From Gimesia alba (lineage in GTDB: Bacteria > Planctomycetota > Planctomycetia > Planctomycetales > Planctomycetaceae): a stretch of DNA of 64,000 bases. Location: NCBI RefSeq assembly GCF_007744675.1, contig NZ_CP036269.1, positions 7,695,917 to 7,759,916 on the forward strand, read 5' to 3'. Position numbers and translations under genes: made by a program. This document shows positions 45,981-55,269 of the stretch, one piece after another (within the stretch, counting starts at the first letter, position 1; each line of letters begins with the position of its first letter). The notes under the pieces are model-generated. The model ran no database searches. It worked only from the letters and a program-made list of their open reading frames with translations, and was not told the origin of the DNA.

Positions 45981-47057
45981 TTAATTGAGTGATGTAAAAA
46001 CAGTTCCGGAATACTCTTGATCCTCAGAAACGAGTATTACCTCGGTGCCTGGTTCGTTCGAACCGCGCCGTATCAACGCCATCGCAACAGCAGGATATTT
46101 TCCATACGATCTGGCAGAAGAAGAAATCGTACCCACATCCTGAGATTCGTTGGCGTCTTTCACGACTACTTTGGTTCCCGCTGGAGGGACCCAGGCCTGG
46201 TCGAGTCCAATGGCCCGCAACTCTCGATTCACATGACCCAGTGAATCAATTCGAGCAATTGGTTCCTGACCCAGATAACAGCCTTTTTTGAATGAGATCG
46301 CGCGATCGGTTCGACTTGCTTCCTGCGCCAGATTCTCTTCTGTTAAATCAATTCCATACATGGGAAAGAGATATTCAATGCGTAATGCCTGGAAAGTATC
46401 CTGACCTGCTGGAGTTGCTCCTGCTTGAGTCAGGTTTGACCACAATTCAGAAATGTTGACATACGGCAGACAGCAGAGAAAACCGGGCTGCCCCAACCAG
46501 TCGACCCGTCGCACTGTGAGTTGTGAATCTGATTCTGCCACCCGCAGTTGCTGATTGACTTCCAATGAACTTACATTGATTCCCAGTTGACTGAATATCG
46601 CCGTTGACTGAGGGCCACTCAGATACAAGTTGCCGAATTCCGGTGTGCGTATTTTAAAGTGCGCGTCTTCGAGAATGATATAGCGATCCAAATGATCGAT
46701 AATGGTTTTGCTTTCTCCGGGCGCTGTATCAATCCAGATCGATTCTTCGTGATTGAAAGCAAAGATATGACCTAGAATGCGGCTTTGGACATTCGTAATA
46801 AAAGCTTCACAACCCTGATCAGGTTGCAGGCTTTTGATATCGTTCGTACAAAAGTTGTGCAGAAACTTCTGCCGATCTTTACCTCTTAACTCCAGTTGAT
46901 CTCGGTGACTCAGATCAAAAAGTACGGCGCCCTCTTGCGCGCTATGATACTCTTTCTCAGGAGTCCCAAAGTGGGAAACAAGTGGATAAAGCTGATCGAG
47001 ATCTTTGAAAACGGCACCCTGCGATTTCTGGAGTTCCTGAAATTGACGTAATGACAT
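45981..47057 (-). CDS. YgfZ/GcvT-like folate-binding protein
   Basis: A 358-residue GcvT-fold protein. The YgfZ signature is intact: KKGCYLGQEPIARIDSLGHV near residue 250, with the conserved cysteine. The N-terminal half has YHSAQEGAVLFDLSHRDQLE and the FLHNFCTND segment. YgfZ takes part in Fe-S cluster assembly or repair through tetrahydrofolate. It is longer than E. coli YgfZ by about 30 residues. It is encoded upstream of the HTTM-like gene, on the same strand. Confidence 0.88.
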   Translation of the reverse strand: MSLRQFQELQKSQGAVFKDLDQLYPLVSHFGTPEKEYHSAQEGAVLFDLSHRDQLELRGKDRQKFLHNFCTNDIKSLQPDQGCEAFITNVQSRILGHIFAFNHEESIWIDTAPGESKTIIDHLDRYIILEDAHFKIRTPEFGNLYLSGPQSTAIFSQLGINVSSLEVNQQLRVAESDSQLTVRRVDWLGQPGFLCCLPYVNISELWSNLTQAGATPAGQDTFQALRIEYLFPMYGIDLTEENLAQEASRTDRAISFKKGCYLGQEPIARIDSLGHVNRELRAIGLDQAWVPPAGTKVVVKDANESQDVGTISSSARSYGKYPAVAMALIRRGSNEPGTEVILVSEDQEYSGTVFTSLN

Positions 47058-47327
47058 TCGAATTCCACGCTGAAAGTTTGAGAAGGGATCGAAATAATAA
47101 TGCTTGATAAGAATAACGCTCTAAAGAATTCCTCATGGGATTTCTTCAGTGGAGATAGAATCCGGCTGTAGTAATAAATACGTGGACAGATAGGGAAATA
47201 AGAAAATGAATCTTATTCCACAAGGAGAGAGGCTCTATAAAAAAGAGATGGGGTTGCGAAATTCATTCTAGGAGTCGGTATGAGTTTTTCAAGAAAAAAC
47301 TTCGACCCTTTTGACTGGATTCGAAGA

Positions 47328-48554
47328 CTACTCGATTTTTTCAATCTTGAGGTTATCAACGTTCAGTACTCCGACACCACCATTGAGCCCCAACTGTACG
47401 ACCGCTTCTCGCGTCTGTGGTGGAATCGAGATTGTTTTTCGCTGCTGATGCCACTGACGACTTCCAATCCAGGGACCGATATAAGCCTGTCCAATATTTC
47501 GCCGAATCCTGTCATAAAAATGGATGATCATTCCGGGCTTTTGGAACGTTTCAGCTCCCTGGGTTGTATTCAGGTAACTGACCTGAAGACTGATGTCGAG
47601 CGCATGGACTTTGGATCCATCAATGGCCATTCCCTGCAAGATTTGTGACAACCTTCCGGGAGTATCATTTTCAAATTTCAGATACGAAGTGCCCTCGGGA
47701 GCATCAACGTTGACCCAGTCGACTCGGCGTTGGTAGTGCCAGTTATCAACTTTCCTGTCTTTGTTCGCATCGATTTCGAAACCACCATTGATGATTTCCG
47801 GACGAAGGGGGTTCGGTTTGACTTCGCGCTTTTCTTCGGAGCGACCAGTCATAGGAACGAACAAAGTTGGAATGAGCCGTTTATGCTTCAGCTGGCCTTG
47901 TTCTTTTTGAAACAGATGAAAGACCTGTTGATATCGCTCTCCCAGAGGAATTAATAGCATGCCACCCTCTTTCAGCTGGTCAATCAATGGTTGAGGCACT
48001 TTTTCTGGTGAGCAGGTCACGATAATCTTGTCAAAAGGTGCTTCTTCCGGCCAGCCAAGATATCCATCGCCGATTCGCGTATGAACGTTATCATACTTCA
48101 GCTTCTTCAACCGCACTGCCGCTTTCTTACCGAGTCCTTCCACAATTTCGATGGTATAGACGTCTTTCACCAGGCCAGAAAGTACCGCAGCCTGATAACC
48201 ACTGCCTGTGCCGATTTCGAGTACTTTGTCCTCAGGTTGAGGGTCAATTGTCTCAGTCATATAAGCGACGACATAGGGAGGAGAAATGGTCTGCTTATAA
48301 CCAATTGGCAAAGCCAGATCCTGATAAGCCAGATTTTTCATATTGGAACTGACAAATTCATGGCGAGGAACCTGCTTCATGGAAGAGAGTACGCGGGGAT
48401 TTTTAATGCCCTCACCCTCGATATAACGTGTCACCATTTCGTGGCGCAAGCCACGAAAGTAAGCACTGCTCTGTGCAAAGACTGGCTCTGGCGAATTCCA
48501 TAACGCGAAGCTGGCGAATATGTTGATTGCTAAGAAGTAGGTGATTGGCTTCAT
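47328..48554 (-). CDS. pcm: Exported protein-L-isoaspartate O-methyltransferase with C-terminal extra domain
   Basis: The 408-residue protein starts with a signal peptide ending around PVFAQSS (residue 30). A complete PIMT domain follows: SPPYVVAYMTETI, motif I VLEIGTGSGYQ (111-121) and VTCSPEKVPQPL. This enzyme methylates isoaspartyl residues of damaged proteins using S-adenosylmethionine. The last 150 residues form a beta-rich domain (IINGGFEIDANKDRKVDNW, with a calcium-like DANKDRKVD loop) that resembles carbohydrate-binding modules. Export of a SAM-dependent enzyme is unexpected, since SAM is cytosolic. GAGAGGTTC precedes the ATG. Confidence 0.88.
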   Translation of the reverse strand: MKPITYFLAINIFASFALWNSPEPVFAQSSAYFRGLRHEMVTRYIEGEGIKNPRVLSSMKQVPRHEFVSSNMKNLAYQDLALPIGYKQTISPPYVVAYMTETIDPQPEDKVLEIGTGSGYQAAVLSGLVKDVYTIEIVEGLGKKAAVRLKKLKYDNVHTRIGDGYLGWPEEAPFDKIIVTCSPEKVPQPLIDQLKEGGMLLIPLGERYQQVFHLFQKEQGQLKHKRLIPTLFVPMTGRSEEKREVKPNPLRPEIINGGFEIDANKDRKVDNWHYQRRVDWVNVDAPEGTSYLKFENDTPGRLSQILQGMAIDGSKVHALDISLQVSYLNTTQGAETFQKPGMIIHFYDRIRRNIGQAYIGPWIGSRQWHQQRKTISIPPQTREAVVQLGLNGGVGVLNVDNLKIEKIE

Positions 48555-48773
48555 CAGAGAACCTCTCTGCAGATATTGCTGTGATTTTTCACGACTTAAA
48601 CTAGAATTACCGTAAATTATAACACTAATGGAGGACCTGCGTTAATGTCGATTTCTCAATTAGTGGTGATGAATCACGAGATTGGCTTCGGAATCGACTA
48701 TTTCTATCTACACAGAAAAGAAATTTCGTTATGATCCGTTGATCAAGCCAGTTTTCAAAGGATATTTGAGCGG

Positions 48774-49577
48774 ATGGATTCCAGTCAAATGAACGTGTTT
48801 CGCGTAATAATCATTGTTTGTACTCTTAACTCAGCCCTCTTATTTCACGGGTGTGGATCGTCCGACTCTCCCTCTAAAGAGAAAGCGAATGAGACCTCCG
48901 GGATTGAAAACGATTCGAATATTGCGACCTCCAAACAGGTCGCAACTCCCGAGAAACCCGTTGATCCACAACTCGAAGTCAAAGCTGTTTTCCGGACACT
49001 ACTGGCCAACCGGACGGAACCAGATCCTGATGAATGGCAAACAGCCGATAAGCAATTGACGGCCTTTGGAAAAACAGCGATCCCGACTCTGTCCGCAGAA
49101 ATGTCCAGTTCTGATATTGCTGCACGTGAATTGGCCAGTATGTATCTGGCCGGTCTGGGACCGGAAGCAAAGGAAGCGGCACCAGTTCTCGAACAAGCAC
49201 TGCAGGATGAATCGCCGTTAACCCAGGTCAATGCAGCATCGACGCTGACACACTTTCCTGAATACCGTGACAAAGCCATTCCTGTTTTGATCAGTCTGAC
49301 AAAGCACATGGACGCGAATACTCGTCTCACTGCCGTTTATGCCCTGGGTAGTCTGGATTCCCATTCGGATGAACAAATGGGAGCTATCAAGGCAGCCCTC
49401 AATGACTCTGACAGTGATGTCCAGTTAGCTGCAATAAAAGTTCTGGGACAGATCGGAGACCCGGCAAAAGAGACTTTAACTGACTTGCAGACACTCATCG
49501 ATAACACCGATACCAACGAAGTATTGCGTGAAGCAGCTCTTTCCTCAAAATCGCAGATTGAACAGGCAAAGCAATAG
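48774..49577 (+). CDS. HEAT-repeat lipoprotein
   Basis: A 267-residue protein with a lipoprotein signal (lipobox LFHGC) and a Ser/Glu-rich linker, followed by about five HEAT-type helical repeats from residue 90 (for example SDIAARELASMYLAGLG, SPLTQVNAASTLTHFPEY, DSDVQLAAIKVLGQIG). Such repeats are protein-binding scaffolds. It stands upstream of the pilus-like operon on the same strand. A relation to it is possible but a 446-bp gap with a terminator lies between. Confidence 0.85.
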   Translation: MDSSQMNVFRVIIIVCTLNSALLFHGCGSSDSPSKEKANETSGIENDSNIATSKQVATPEKPVDPQLEVKAVFRTLLANRTEPDPDEWQTADKQLTAFGKTAIPTLSAEMSSSDIAARELASMYLAGLGPEAKEAAPVLEQALQDESPLTQVNAASTLTHFPEYRDKAIPVLISLTKHMDANTRLTAVYALGSLDSHSDEQMGAIKAALNDSDSDVQLAAIKVLGQIGDPAKETLTDLQTLIDNTDTNEVLREAALSSKSQIEQAKQ

Positions 49578-49662
49578 GTTCTGCTACCAGCTTTGACCCA
49601 CTCTCTTTCACGTCAAATCAAGTAATGCGATTCATTTGCCGGTCCGTCTATAGCAATTGCGA

Positions 49663-49908
49663 CGATTTTCTCGCGCTCGCCTGTGAGCGAAAATTCCGAA
49701 ATGTATCGGAGAAAATCGAATTTCTGAAGATCTTGCGCAAATCCGTTTGACTAACGATACGCGTGACCTACTTTTATTGGCAGAGAGGGACTGCTGACCT
49801 CTCAACGCAATCATCAAATTTATTTCCTCCGCTTCTACTTGAGGCGAGGATCTACAGCGCGGCAAGGAAAGCTGGGAGCTTTGAGGGGACCTTGCCGCGC
49901 TTTTTTTG
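49663..49908 (+). ncRNA. Candidate structured RNA or long leader before the pilus-like operon
   Basis: This stretch has no open frame but several stems: a perfect 10-bp pair CGATTTTCTC (49663-49672) and GAGAAAATCG (49709-49718), enclosing an inner CGCTC/GAGCG hairpin, a 6-bp GAGAGG/CCTCTC stem near 49786-49802, and a terminator at its end. The rest of the gap (49578-49662, 49909-50023) shows nothing. The prediction is by eye; no known family fits. Confidence 0.4.
49856..49908 (+). terminator. Strong terminator upstream of the pilus-like operon
   Basis: AGCGCGGCAAGG (49856-49867) and its complement (49890-49901) form a perfect 12-bp stem; the 22-base loop contains an inner AAAGCT/AGCTTT pair. 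Seven T follow. It lies 279 bp after the HEAT gene, so it more likely ends a separate short transcript or attenuates the operon. Confidence 0.85.
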
Positions 49909-50023
49909 TCTTGAAACCATCTGACTTGATGGTGCTTGATTCTCAGGTCACTTCCTGATTTCCGAAGGATCACCAGCATGACGCACATCGGCACCCTCGA
50001 GCAGAGCATTATTGGAACAGCTC

Positions 50024-50629
50024 ATGGCAACCAGAAAACAATGGTTGCAGCGATCCCGCCGCAACGGACTCACTCTTGTTGAATCGCTGGTCTCTGTGAC
50101 AATCACAGCGATTGCCGGAGTTGCTCTATTCTCAGCCATCGGTGCTTCGCTGGGCGCCAGTTACTCAACGTTGAATCATAATGTTGGTACGGGGCTGGCA
50201 GATCAAATGCTGGAAGAACTCGCGGCTGTTCGATTTCCCACATCGAGCGATACACGCCCGCACTCCACAGCAAACCGAAAAGATTTTGATGACCTGGATG
50301 ATTATCACAACTGGTCAGCTTCACCGCCGACCAACAAGAATGGTTATCCATTAGGCGAGGAACCCGTCACAATTCTGGAACTCTATTTGATTACCCGTCC
50401 CAGTCTACTGGTTCCAGACACCAGCTTTTTAGACAGACTCACCCGGGAAGTCTCTGTCGAGCGCATCAAACACGACAGCAGCTCAGGCTGGGTTGAGACG
50501 AATGAAGAGACGAATTTCCGCAGGATCACCGTCACCATAAAACTGGCAATAACAACGGACGCTGGTTCACGAAGTCATATGATTTCAGAAGTATCACGAA
50601 TATTCAGTTATGTACCACTTTCACCCTGA
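50024..50629 (+). CDS. Prepilin-like minor pseudopilin
   Basis: A 201-residue protein with a type III (prepilin) signal: basic RSRRNG, the cleavage glycine, then LTLVESLVSVTITAIAGVAL with the conserved Glu at mature position 5. The C-terminal part is beta-rich and fits a GspI- or PilV-type minor pseudopilin. It is the first gene of the pilus-like operon and overlaps the next gene by 20 bases. The ATG at 50024 is preferred over a TTG four codons upstream. Confidence 0.82.
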   Translation: MATRKQWLQRSRRNGLTLVESLVSVTITAIAGVALFSAIGASLGASYSTLNHNVGTGLADQMLEELAAVRFPTSSDTRPHSTANRKDFDDLDDYHNWSASPPTNKNGYPLGEEPVTILELYLITRPSLLVPDTSFLDRLTREVSVERIKHDSSSGWVETNEETNFRRITVTIKLAITTDAGSRSHMISEVSRIFSYVPLSP

Positions 50630-51536
50630 CAACTCGACGGCACAACACGTGTGTTCTAAAGGTCCGCTCTTGATTGAGTTGGGCCACGGGCGTTTCTGCG
50701 CAGTTCGAGATCAGACTTCCCGAGGTGGCTTAACACTGGTTGAGTTATTGATGGCGATGGCGATCTCCAGCATTCTCGTTGTTGCTTTGGGGGGTATTGT
50801 GACAGCCACACAATCTGCCTGGAAACACACGCAGGGTATCGAAGATTCTCAAGCGCAGATCACCGCAACATTTGATCGTATCAAAATGATGGTCTCACAA
50901 GCGGGCGTCTATCAAGTCAGCGGTCAACCGCCTCAAGTCGGATTGGCAGTCGTCACACATTCCTGGAACAGTGTTGACATCGCTAACACACTTGTTGTGT
51001 GGACAGGAGGTCGCAATGGCGGCATCAGCGATCAAGGCATTTTGACGCGGCTCCCCAAAATCAGCGAACTATTAATCTATACCAGCGATCCTGATGATGC
51101 ACACAATCTGATTGAAGTCGCTTTACCAGACGTTGATTCGTCAATCGACTTCAACAGTTCTTCATTCAAAAGCACCATTCGTTCGGCCATCAAATCGAAC
51201 AGTGCCGAATCGGCTTTGCTGAGCAATCGAATTAAAAGCAGTCAGTTTGTTCTGTCAGGGAATCCCTGGGGATCTCCTGTCGGAAATATTCGTTTTGAGA
51301 TCGTGAAAACACCCAGTGACAGCAGCCTGAGTGGCGTCTCTCCCGGTACCAGTAACTGGATGAATCTCCCTTGGCCACAGGGAACCACAAGTTCCACGAG
51401 TGGTTTACGTCTCGTGACGATCAACTACGAAATCCAGTTCGAAACAGCAGAACGGACATCATTGAACGACATCAATTCGCCCACAGCACTCCCATTTTTC
51501 GGGTCCAGTTCGAGGTATTATGCATATGCTCCTTAA
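50610..51536 (+). CDS. Prepilin-like protein, GspJ-like
   Basis: A 308-residue protein with a long leader before the prepilin motif GGLTLVELLMAMAISSILVV (cleavage after Gly at about residue 40). The remainder is large for a minor pseudopilin, consistent with GspJ-type proteins. The 39-residue leader is unusually long; a shorter start is not obvious. It overlaps both neighbours, so it is translated as a coupled series. Confidence 0.8.
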   Translation: MYHFHPDNSTAQHVCSKGPLLIELGHGRFCAVRDQTSRGGLTLVELLMAMAISSILVVALGGIVTATQSAWKHTQGIEDSQAQITATFDRIKMMVSQAGVYQVSGQPPQVGLAVVTHSWNSVDIANTLVVWTGGRNGGISDQGILTRLPKISELLIYTSDPDDAHNLIEVALPDVDSSIDFNSSSFKSTIRSAIKSNSAESALLSNRIKSSQFVLSGNPWGSPVGNIRFEIVKTPSDSSLSGVSPGTSNWMNLPWPQGTTSSTSGLRLVTINYEIQFETAERTSLNDINSPTALPFFGSSSRYYAYAP

Positions 51537-53487
51537 GCAGTATGATATGAGAACATTTCTTACAGGCCGTGTTGAAAGACACGATCTGATAAGGAAGGTG
51601 CGCGCGACTCGATCGGGAATTTCTTTGATTCTGGTGATGTTTGCATTAAGCATGTCTTTGGTTTTAACGTACTCGTTCATTCAAACTCAAAGTGTGCTGA
51701 CACAAATTTCTGAAAACGGCGCGCGGCGCGATCTGGCGATGAGCGCCGCCCGCGCAGGGATTAACGATGCGCTCAACCGCATGAATTCGCTTGATTGGGC
51801 CGGAGTCAACGACCAATATCTTCGCGAGTTTCAGTCCGACTCAGACGGAACAAGCACTTACAGTATTTCGTTTCAAGCTCCCAGTGATTCTCTCAGTTCG
51901 GTTTTAGAAATCGAAGTTCATTCCCTGGGTGTCTGGATATCTGCAGAAAATAATAATCTGCGATCCGAGTATCAGATTACGGCAAAAGTCCGGCTAGTGC
52001 CTCGCCTGAAAGGCAGAACCATCTTACCTGGTGATTCTGCCAGCGCGACTGATCAGGCTGCTAACCCGGGTGATTTTGATGTGATCCGGCAGTACGCCTT
52101 GTTTGCTGAGGAAGGCCGCAATTCCCTCATTCTTGATCCCTGTGATCGGATTGACGGCAATCTCTGGCTGAACGAAGATTTAGTTTTGTATGAAGATCCA
52201 AATTGGAATTCCTCGGTTCGCAGTACATTCCTGCAGGATCTGGGGAACCGCCTGGTGACCTTTCCCGATGGTTCCTCTAGCCTGTCAGATGCCAGCCTTC
52301 AATACCCGCATCCGATCGCGGGCAACATTACGTTTTACAATACTCCCTCTTCGTCAATCCAGCAGGATCTGACTGACCTGAAAATCAACTGGACCACAAC
52401 CGCTGATCGCCCCACGATTCCGTCTCCGGATTATACGAAGTTCTCGACTTATCAGCTTTATGCCGGCGGACCTGAATATCAGGCTGTTTCGGTCAGCTCC
52501 TCACTGTATAGCGAAACATTGAAGCCGACTCCGACGAACCCGCTGGGTATTTTTTATCGGAACGGCAGCATTAATGTTTTTGATAACGTTGTAATCCAGG
52601 GAACATTAGTCGCAAAGAACAAAATTTTCTTTCGAGGGAAGGGCATCCACGTCACTGCGTTCAACTGGAAAGGTGCTACTGGCGAACCATTGGTTCCAGA
52701 CGCGGATCTTTGGCCACGCCTGCCAACCCTGGTCGCCGACGATGTTGAATTCGAACGCAATACACAAACCACAATCGAAGGCGCCGTTGTCTGTCATGAT
52801 GATTTAAATGGTGCGGGAGGTTCTGTCAGTTACCCGGGAGCGTCAGCGATTTCATTGTCGGGAACTGCCACAGCGACTTCCATCGAACAACCTCACAGCA
52901 CCGTCACGTTGAATGAATTTCGAGTTCTGGATACTCTGACCTCGGATGGTCAATATGCCATTTGGTTAAACACGACAGGCATGGGTCAAACGGGAGCAAC
53001 GGGCACCTGGTTCCCGATAGTTGGTGTCGACAGCCTGAATCAGCAATTAACGATTCGAGGTGAGATTGATCATGCGGTACCGACGGGCTATGAAATCAAA
53101 TTACATAAGCAGACTTTAGCACAAATACGCGGACCCGTTTGTGCAGAAACTTATAACTTCAATCGGTTGAATGAATGGGTGCTTTCGACTTCGCTTTGGA
53201 ACGATCGTAAAAACACCTGGGAAGTTGGAAACGATTTACGGACACTGCTGGGAATCGACTTGCTGGGATTCAGCGAATGGCTGGCAGACCCGCTGAATTT
53301 CCCCGGTTGGGACACGTACTACCAACTTTACGGCTTGAATCTGGAACCGACGCTCCACATTCAGCATCTGAAAGACCAGGAATATCGCTGGGAACCGCCG
53401 CTGTTTCAACCATATGACGACGGAGATGCTGACAGCGAATATGCGGGCTATCGCTGGTCACTGATTGACTGGAAAGAAATTCCTTAA
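51520..53487 (+). CDS. Large PilX/GspK-like pilus assembly protein
   Basis: A 655-residue protein. After a basic leader, one hydrophobic helix (SGISLILVMFALSMSLVLTY) is followed by a long coil (LAMSAARAGINDALNRM), the layout of PilX/GspK proteins. The helix lacks the conserved Glu5. The bulk of the protein is beta-rich, with parallel repeats such as NVFDNVVIQGTLVAKNKIFF that look like right-handed beta-helix rungs. The function of that region is unknown; it could be exposed at a pilus tip. It overlaps the preceding gene by 17 bases. Confidence 0.7.
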   Translation: MHMLLKQYDMRTFLTGRVERHDLIRKVRATRSGISLILVMFALSMSLVLTYSFIQTQSVLTQISENGARRDLAMSAARAGINDALNRMNSLDWAGVNDQYLREFQSDSDGTSTYSISFQAPSDSLSSVLEIEVHSLGVWISAENNNLRSEYQITAKVRLVPRLKGRTILPGDSASATDQAANPGDFDVIRQYALFAEEGRNSLILDPCDRIDGNLWLNEDLVLYEDPNWNSSVRSTFLQDLGNRLVTFPDGSSSLSDASLQYPHPIAGNITFYNTPSSSIQQDLTDLKINWTTTADRPTIPSPDYTKFSTYQLYAGGPEYQAVSVSSSLYSETLKPTPTNPLGIFYRNGSINVFDNVVIQGTLVAKNKIFFRGKGIHVTAFNWKGATGEPLVPDADLWPRLPTLVADDVEFERNTQTTIEGAVVCHDDLNGAGGSVSYPGASAISLSGTATATSIEQPHSTVTLNEFRVLDTLTSDGQYAIWLNTTGMGQTGATGTWFPIVGVDSLNQQLTIRGEIDHAVPTGYEIKLHKQTLAQIRGPVCAETYNFNRLNEWVLSTSLWNDRKNTWEVGNDLRTLLGIDLLGFSEWLADPLNFPGWDTYYQLYGLNLEPTLHIQHLKDQEYRWEPPLFQPYDDGDADSEYAGYRWSLIDWKEIP

Positions 53488-53503
53488 GTTGACTTGGAAT
53501 CAA

Positions 53504-54154
53504 ATGCAAAAATTAGATCAACATGAATGGCACAGCAGCAGACATTCTTCGAGTGGAAGATTGTCAATGATCGCATTGCGCGCCACACATCGAGATCAAA
53601 TCAGGCGATGCGGCTTCACACTGATTGAAATGCTGATTGTGATCATGTTGATTGCAATTCTGGTTTCTGTCTCTTTAATTTCGACTGATACCAGTAGGTC
53701 TATGTCCTTGGATGCAACGGCTCGCATGCTGGTCGCCGATCTGCGACTGGCCCGTAACTACGCCATAAAATTCAATACAAAATATAAGGTCGTTTTTGAC
53801 CTGGATGCCCAGTCCTATGAAGTTCAACATTCTGGCAGTGGCACCTTGCCAGTTCCGAAAAATAATCTGGCAGGCAGCGGAGCGGATTCAGACAAATATA
53901 TCAAACAACTACGCAGTGATTCTCTGAATCTGCCGGATCAGGTTTTGATCAGACAAATCAATCTGAAAACATCGCTGTCCGACGTGACAGAACTGGAATT
54001 TGGACCGATGGGCGGCACTGGTCCAACTCGAAATGAGGATACCGTTCTGGTCTTGTCTACAGTTAGAAATGAAACCACATTTATTCTGCCCATCACCGTA
54101 TCCTGGATTACAGGCCAGGCATGGATAGAAGAAATACAAACTTTAAAAAATTGA
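53504..54154 (+). CDS. GspH/FimT-type pseudopilin
   Basis: A protein of about 216 residues with the prepilin motif CGFTLIEMLIVIMLIAILVS, Glu at mature position 5, and a GspH/FimT-like C-terminal part (ARMLVADLRLARNYAIKFN). The start is uncertain: ATG 53504 gives a leader of 37 residues, while an ATG at 53567 gives a more usual leader of about 16. It is next in the operon, 16 bp after the preceding stop by the first start. Confidence 0.8.
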   Translation: MQKLDQHEWHSSRHSSSGRLSMIALRATHRDQIRRCGFTLIEMLIVIMLIAILVSVSLISTDTSRSMSLDATARMLVADLRLARNYAIKFNTKYKVVFDLDAQSYEVQHSGSGTLPVPKNNLAGSGADSDKYIKQLRSDSLNLPDQVLIRQINLKTSLSDVTELEFGPMGGTGPTRNEDTVLVLSTVRNETTFILPITVSWITGQAWIEEIQTLKN

Positions 54155-54185
54155 TACAGCAAACCTATCAAGCAGAAATTAAATC

Positions 54186-55259
54186 ATGATTTCCATACAA
54201 CGTTCACAATATAGTCCTATTGGCTTACAACTCGGGCCCAGTTCTGCCACGCTGGTCCAGTTGACAGGACCGCGCCACAATCGTGTTGTGCATGCGATTG
54301 CCCAGGAACATTTTGATATTGATGAAAAATGTTCGCTGGAAGAACGCGATGCAAAAATCGCGGCAGAACTTCGTCGAATCCTGTCTGACCATCACTTTAA
54401 AGGACGACGGGTCATCAGTTGTCTGGGCTCTCAGGAATTATTCATTCAGAATGTTCGGCTGCCGCAGTTGCCGGCGGAAGAAATTCCGAAGGTTGTCGCC
54501 TGGGAAGCTGAAGAGAGACTGCCTTATCCGGTTGCCGATGCTGAAATTCGGCATTTACCAGCCGGCCAGGTTCGTCAGGAGTCGAATACCAAACAGGAAG
54601 TCATTCTGCTTGCCTGCCATAATGGGATTCTGGAACGACATCTGAACCTGCTGGAACAAGCCGGGTTGACTGCCGTCGCCATTGATGTCGAACCATCGGC
54701 CACACTACGGTGTTTTCATGATGCATCTGACGATGTTCAATCAAATTCTGTCAGCTGCTATTTGAATTTTGGAGATGCTGCCACAACCGTGATTTTTGCA
54801 GATCGGCAAAACGTTCTGTTCCTAAAATATATTATGCAAGGTAGCGATCATCTCGATCGTGCCGTGGCGGATAATCTGGATTTGCCTTTAAAAGAAGCAA
54901 TCCGCCTGCGAAAAATCGTAACGAATTCTCCAACACTGGATGCCAGCGATGAACTTCATCGCTCTGTCATTGATTCTATCCGTACCATTCTGGAATCGAT
55001 CAGTACCGAAGTTGAGAACTGCCTGCGGTATTACAAGGTAACCTTTCGTGGGAAAAAGCTGGATCAATTGATTGTCACGGGAAATGAATCCAGCCCCTGG
55101 CTCATTGATTTCCTGTCAGAACGCTTAAACACCGAATGCAAGATGGGAAATCCCTTTGAGTGCCTGAAACGCTGGCCAACTTCCACTGCGCTTCTGGAGC
55201 GCCCTGGCCGCTGGACGACAGCGATGGGATTGGCCATGAAAGAAAAAGTAGACCGCTAA
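54186..55259 (+). CDS. pilM: PilM-like cytoplasmic actin-fold protein
   Basis: A 357-residue PilM relative, an actin/FtsA-fold protein that sits under the inner membrane and binds the N terminus of PilN. It shows IGLQLGPSSATLVQL at the start, QNVRLPQLPAEEIPKVVAWE, FGDAATTVIF as a phosphate loop, and LIVTGNESS. It is immediately upstream of pilN (10-bp gap), the usual order in type IV pilus gene sets. Confidence 0.9.
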   Translation: MISIQRSQYSPIGLQLGPSSATLVQLTGPRHNRVVHAIAQEHFDIDEKCSLEERDAKIAAELRRILSDHHFKGRRVISCLGSQELFIQNVRLPQLPAEEIPKVVAWEAEERLPYPVADAEIRHLPAGQVRQESNTKQEVILLACHNGILERHLNLLEQAGLTAVAIDVEPSATLRCFHDASDDVQSNSVSCYLNFGDAATTVIFADRQNVLFLKYIMQGSDHLDRAVADNLDLPLKEAIRLRKIVTNSPTLDASDELHRSVIDSIRTILESISTEVENCLRYYKVTFRGKKLDQLIVTGNESSPWLIDFLSERLNTECKMGNPFECLKRWPTSTALLERPGRWTTAMGLAMKEKVDR

Positions 55260-55269
55260 GGATAAAACC

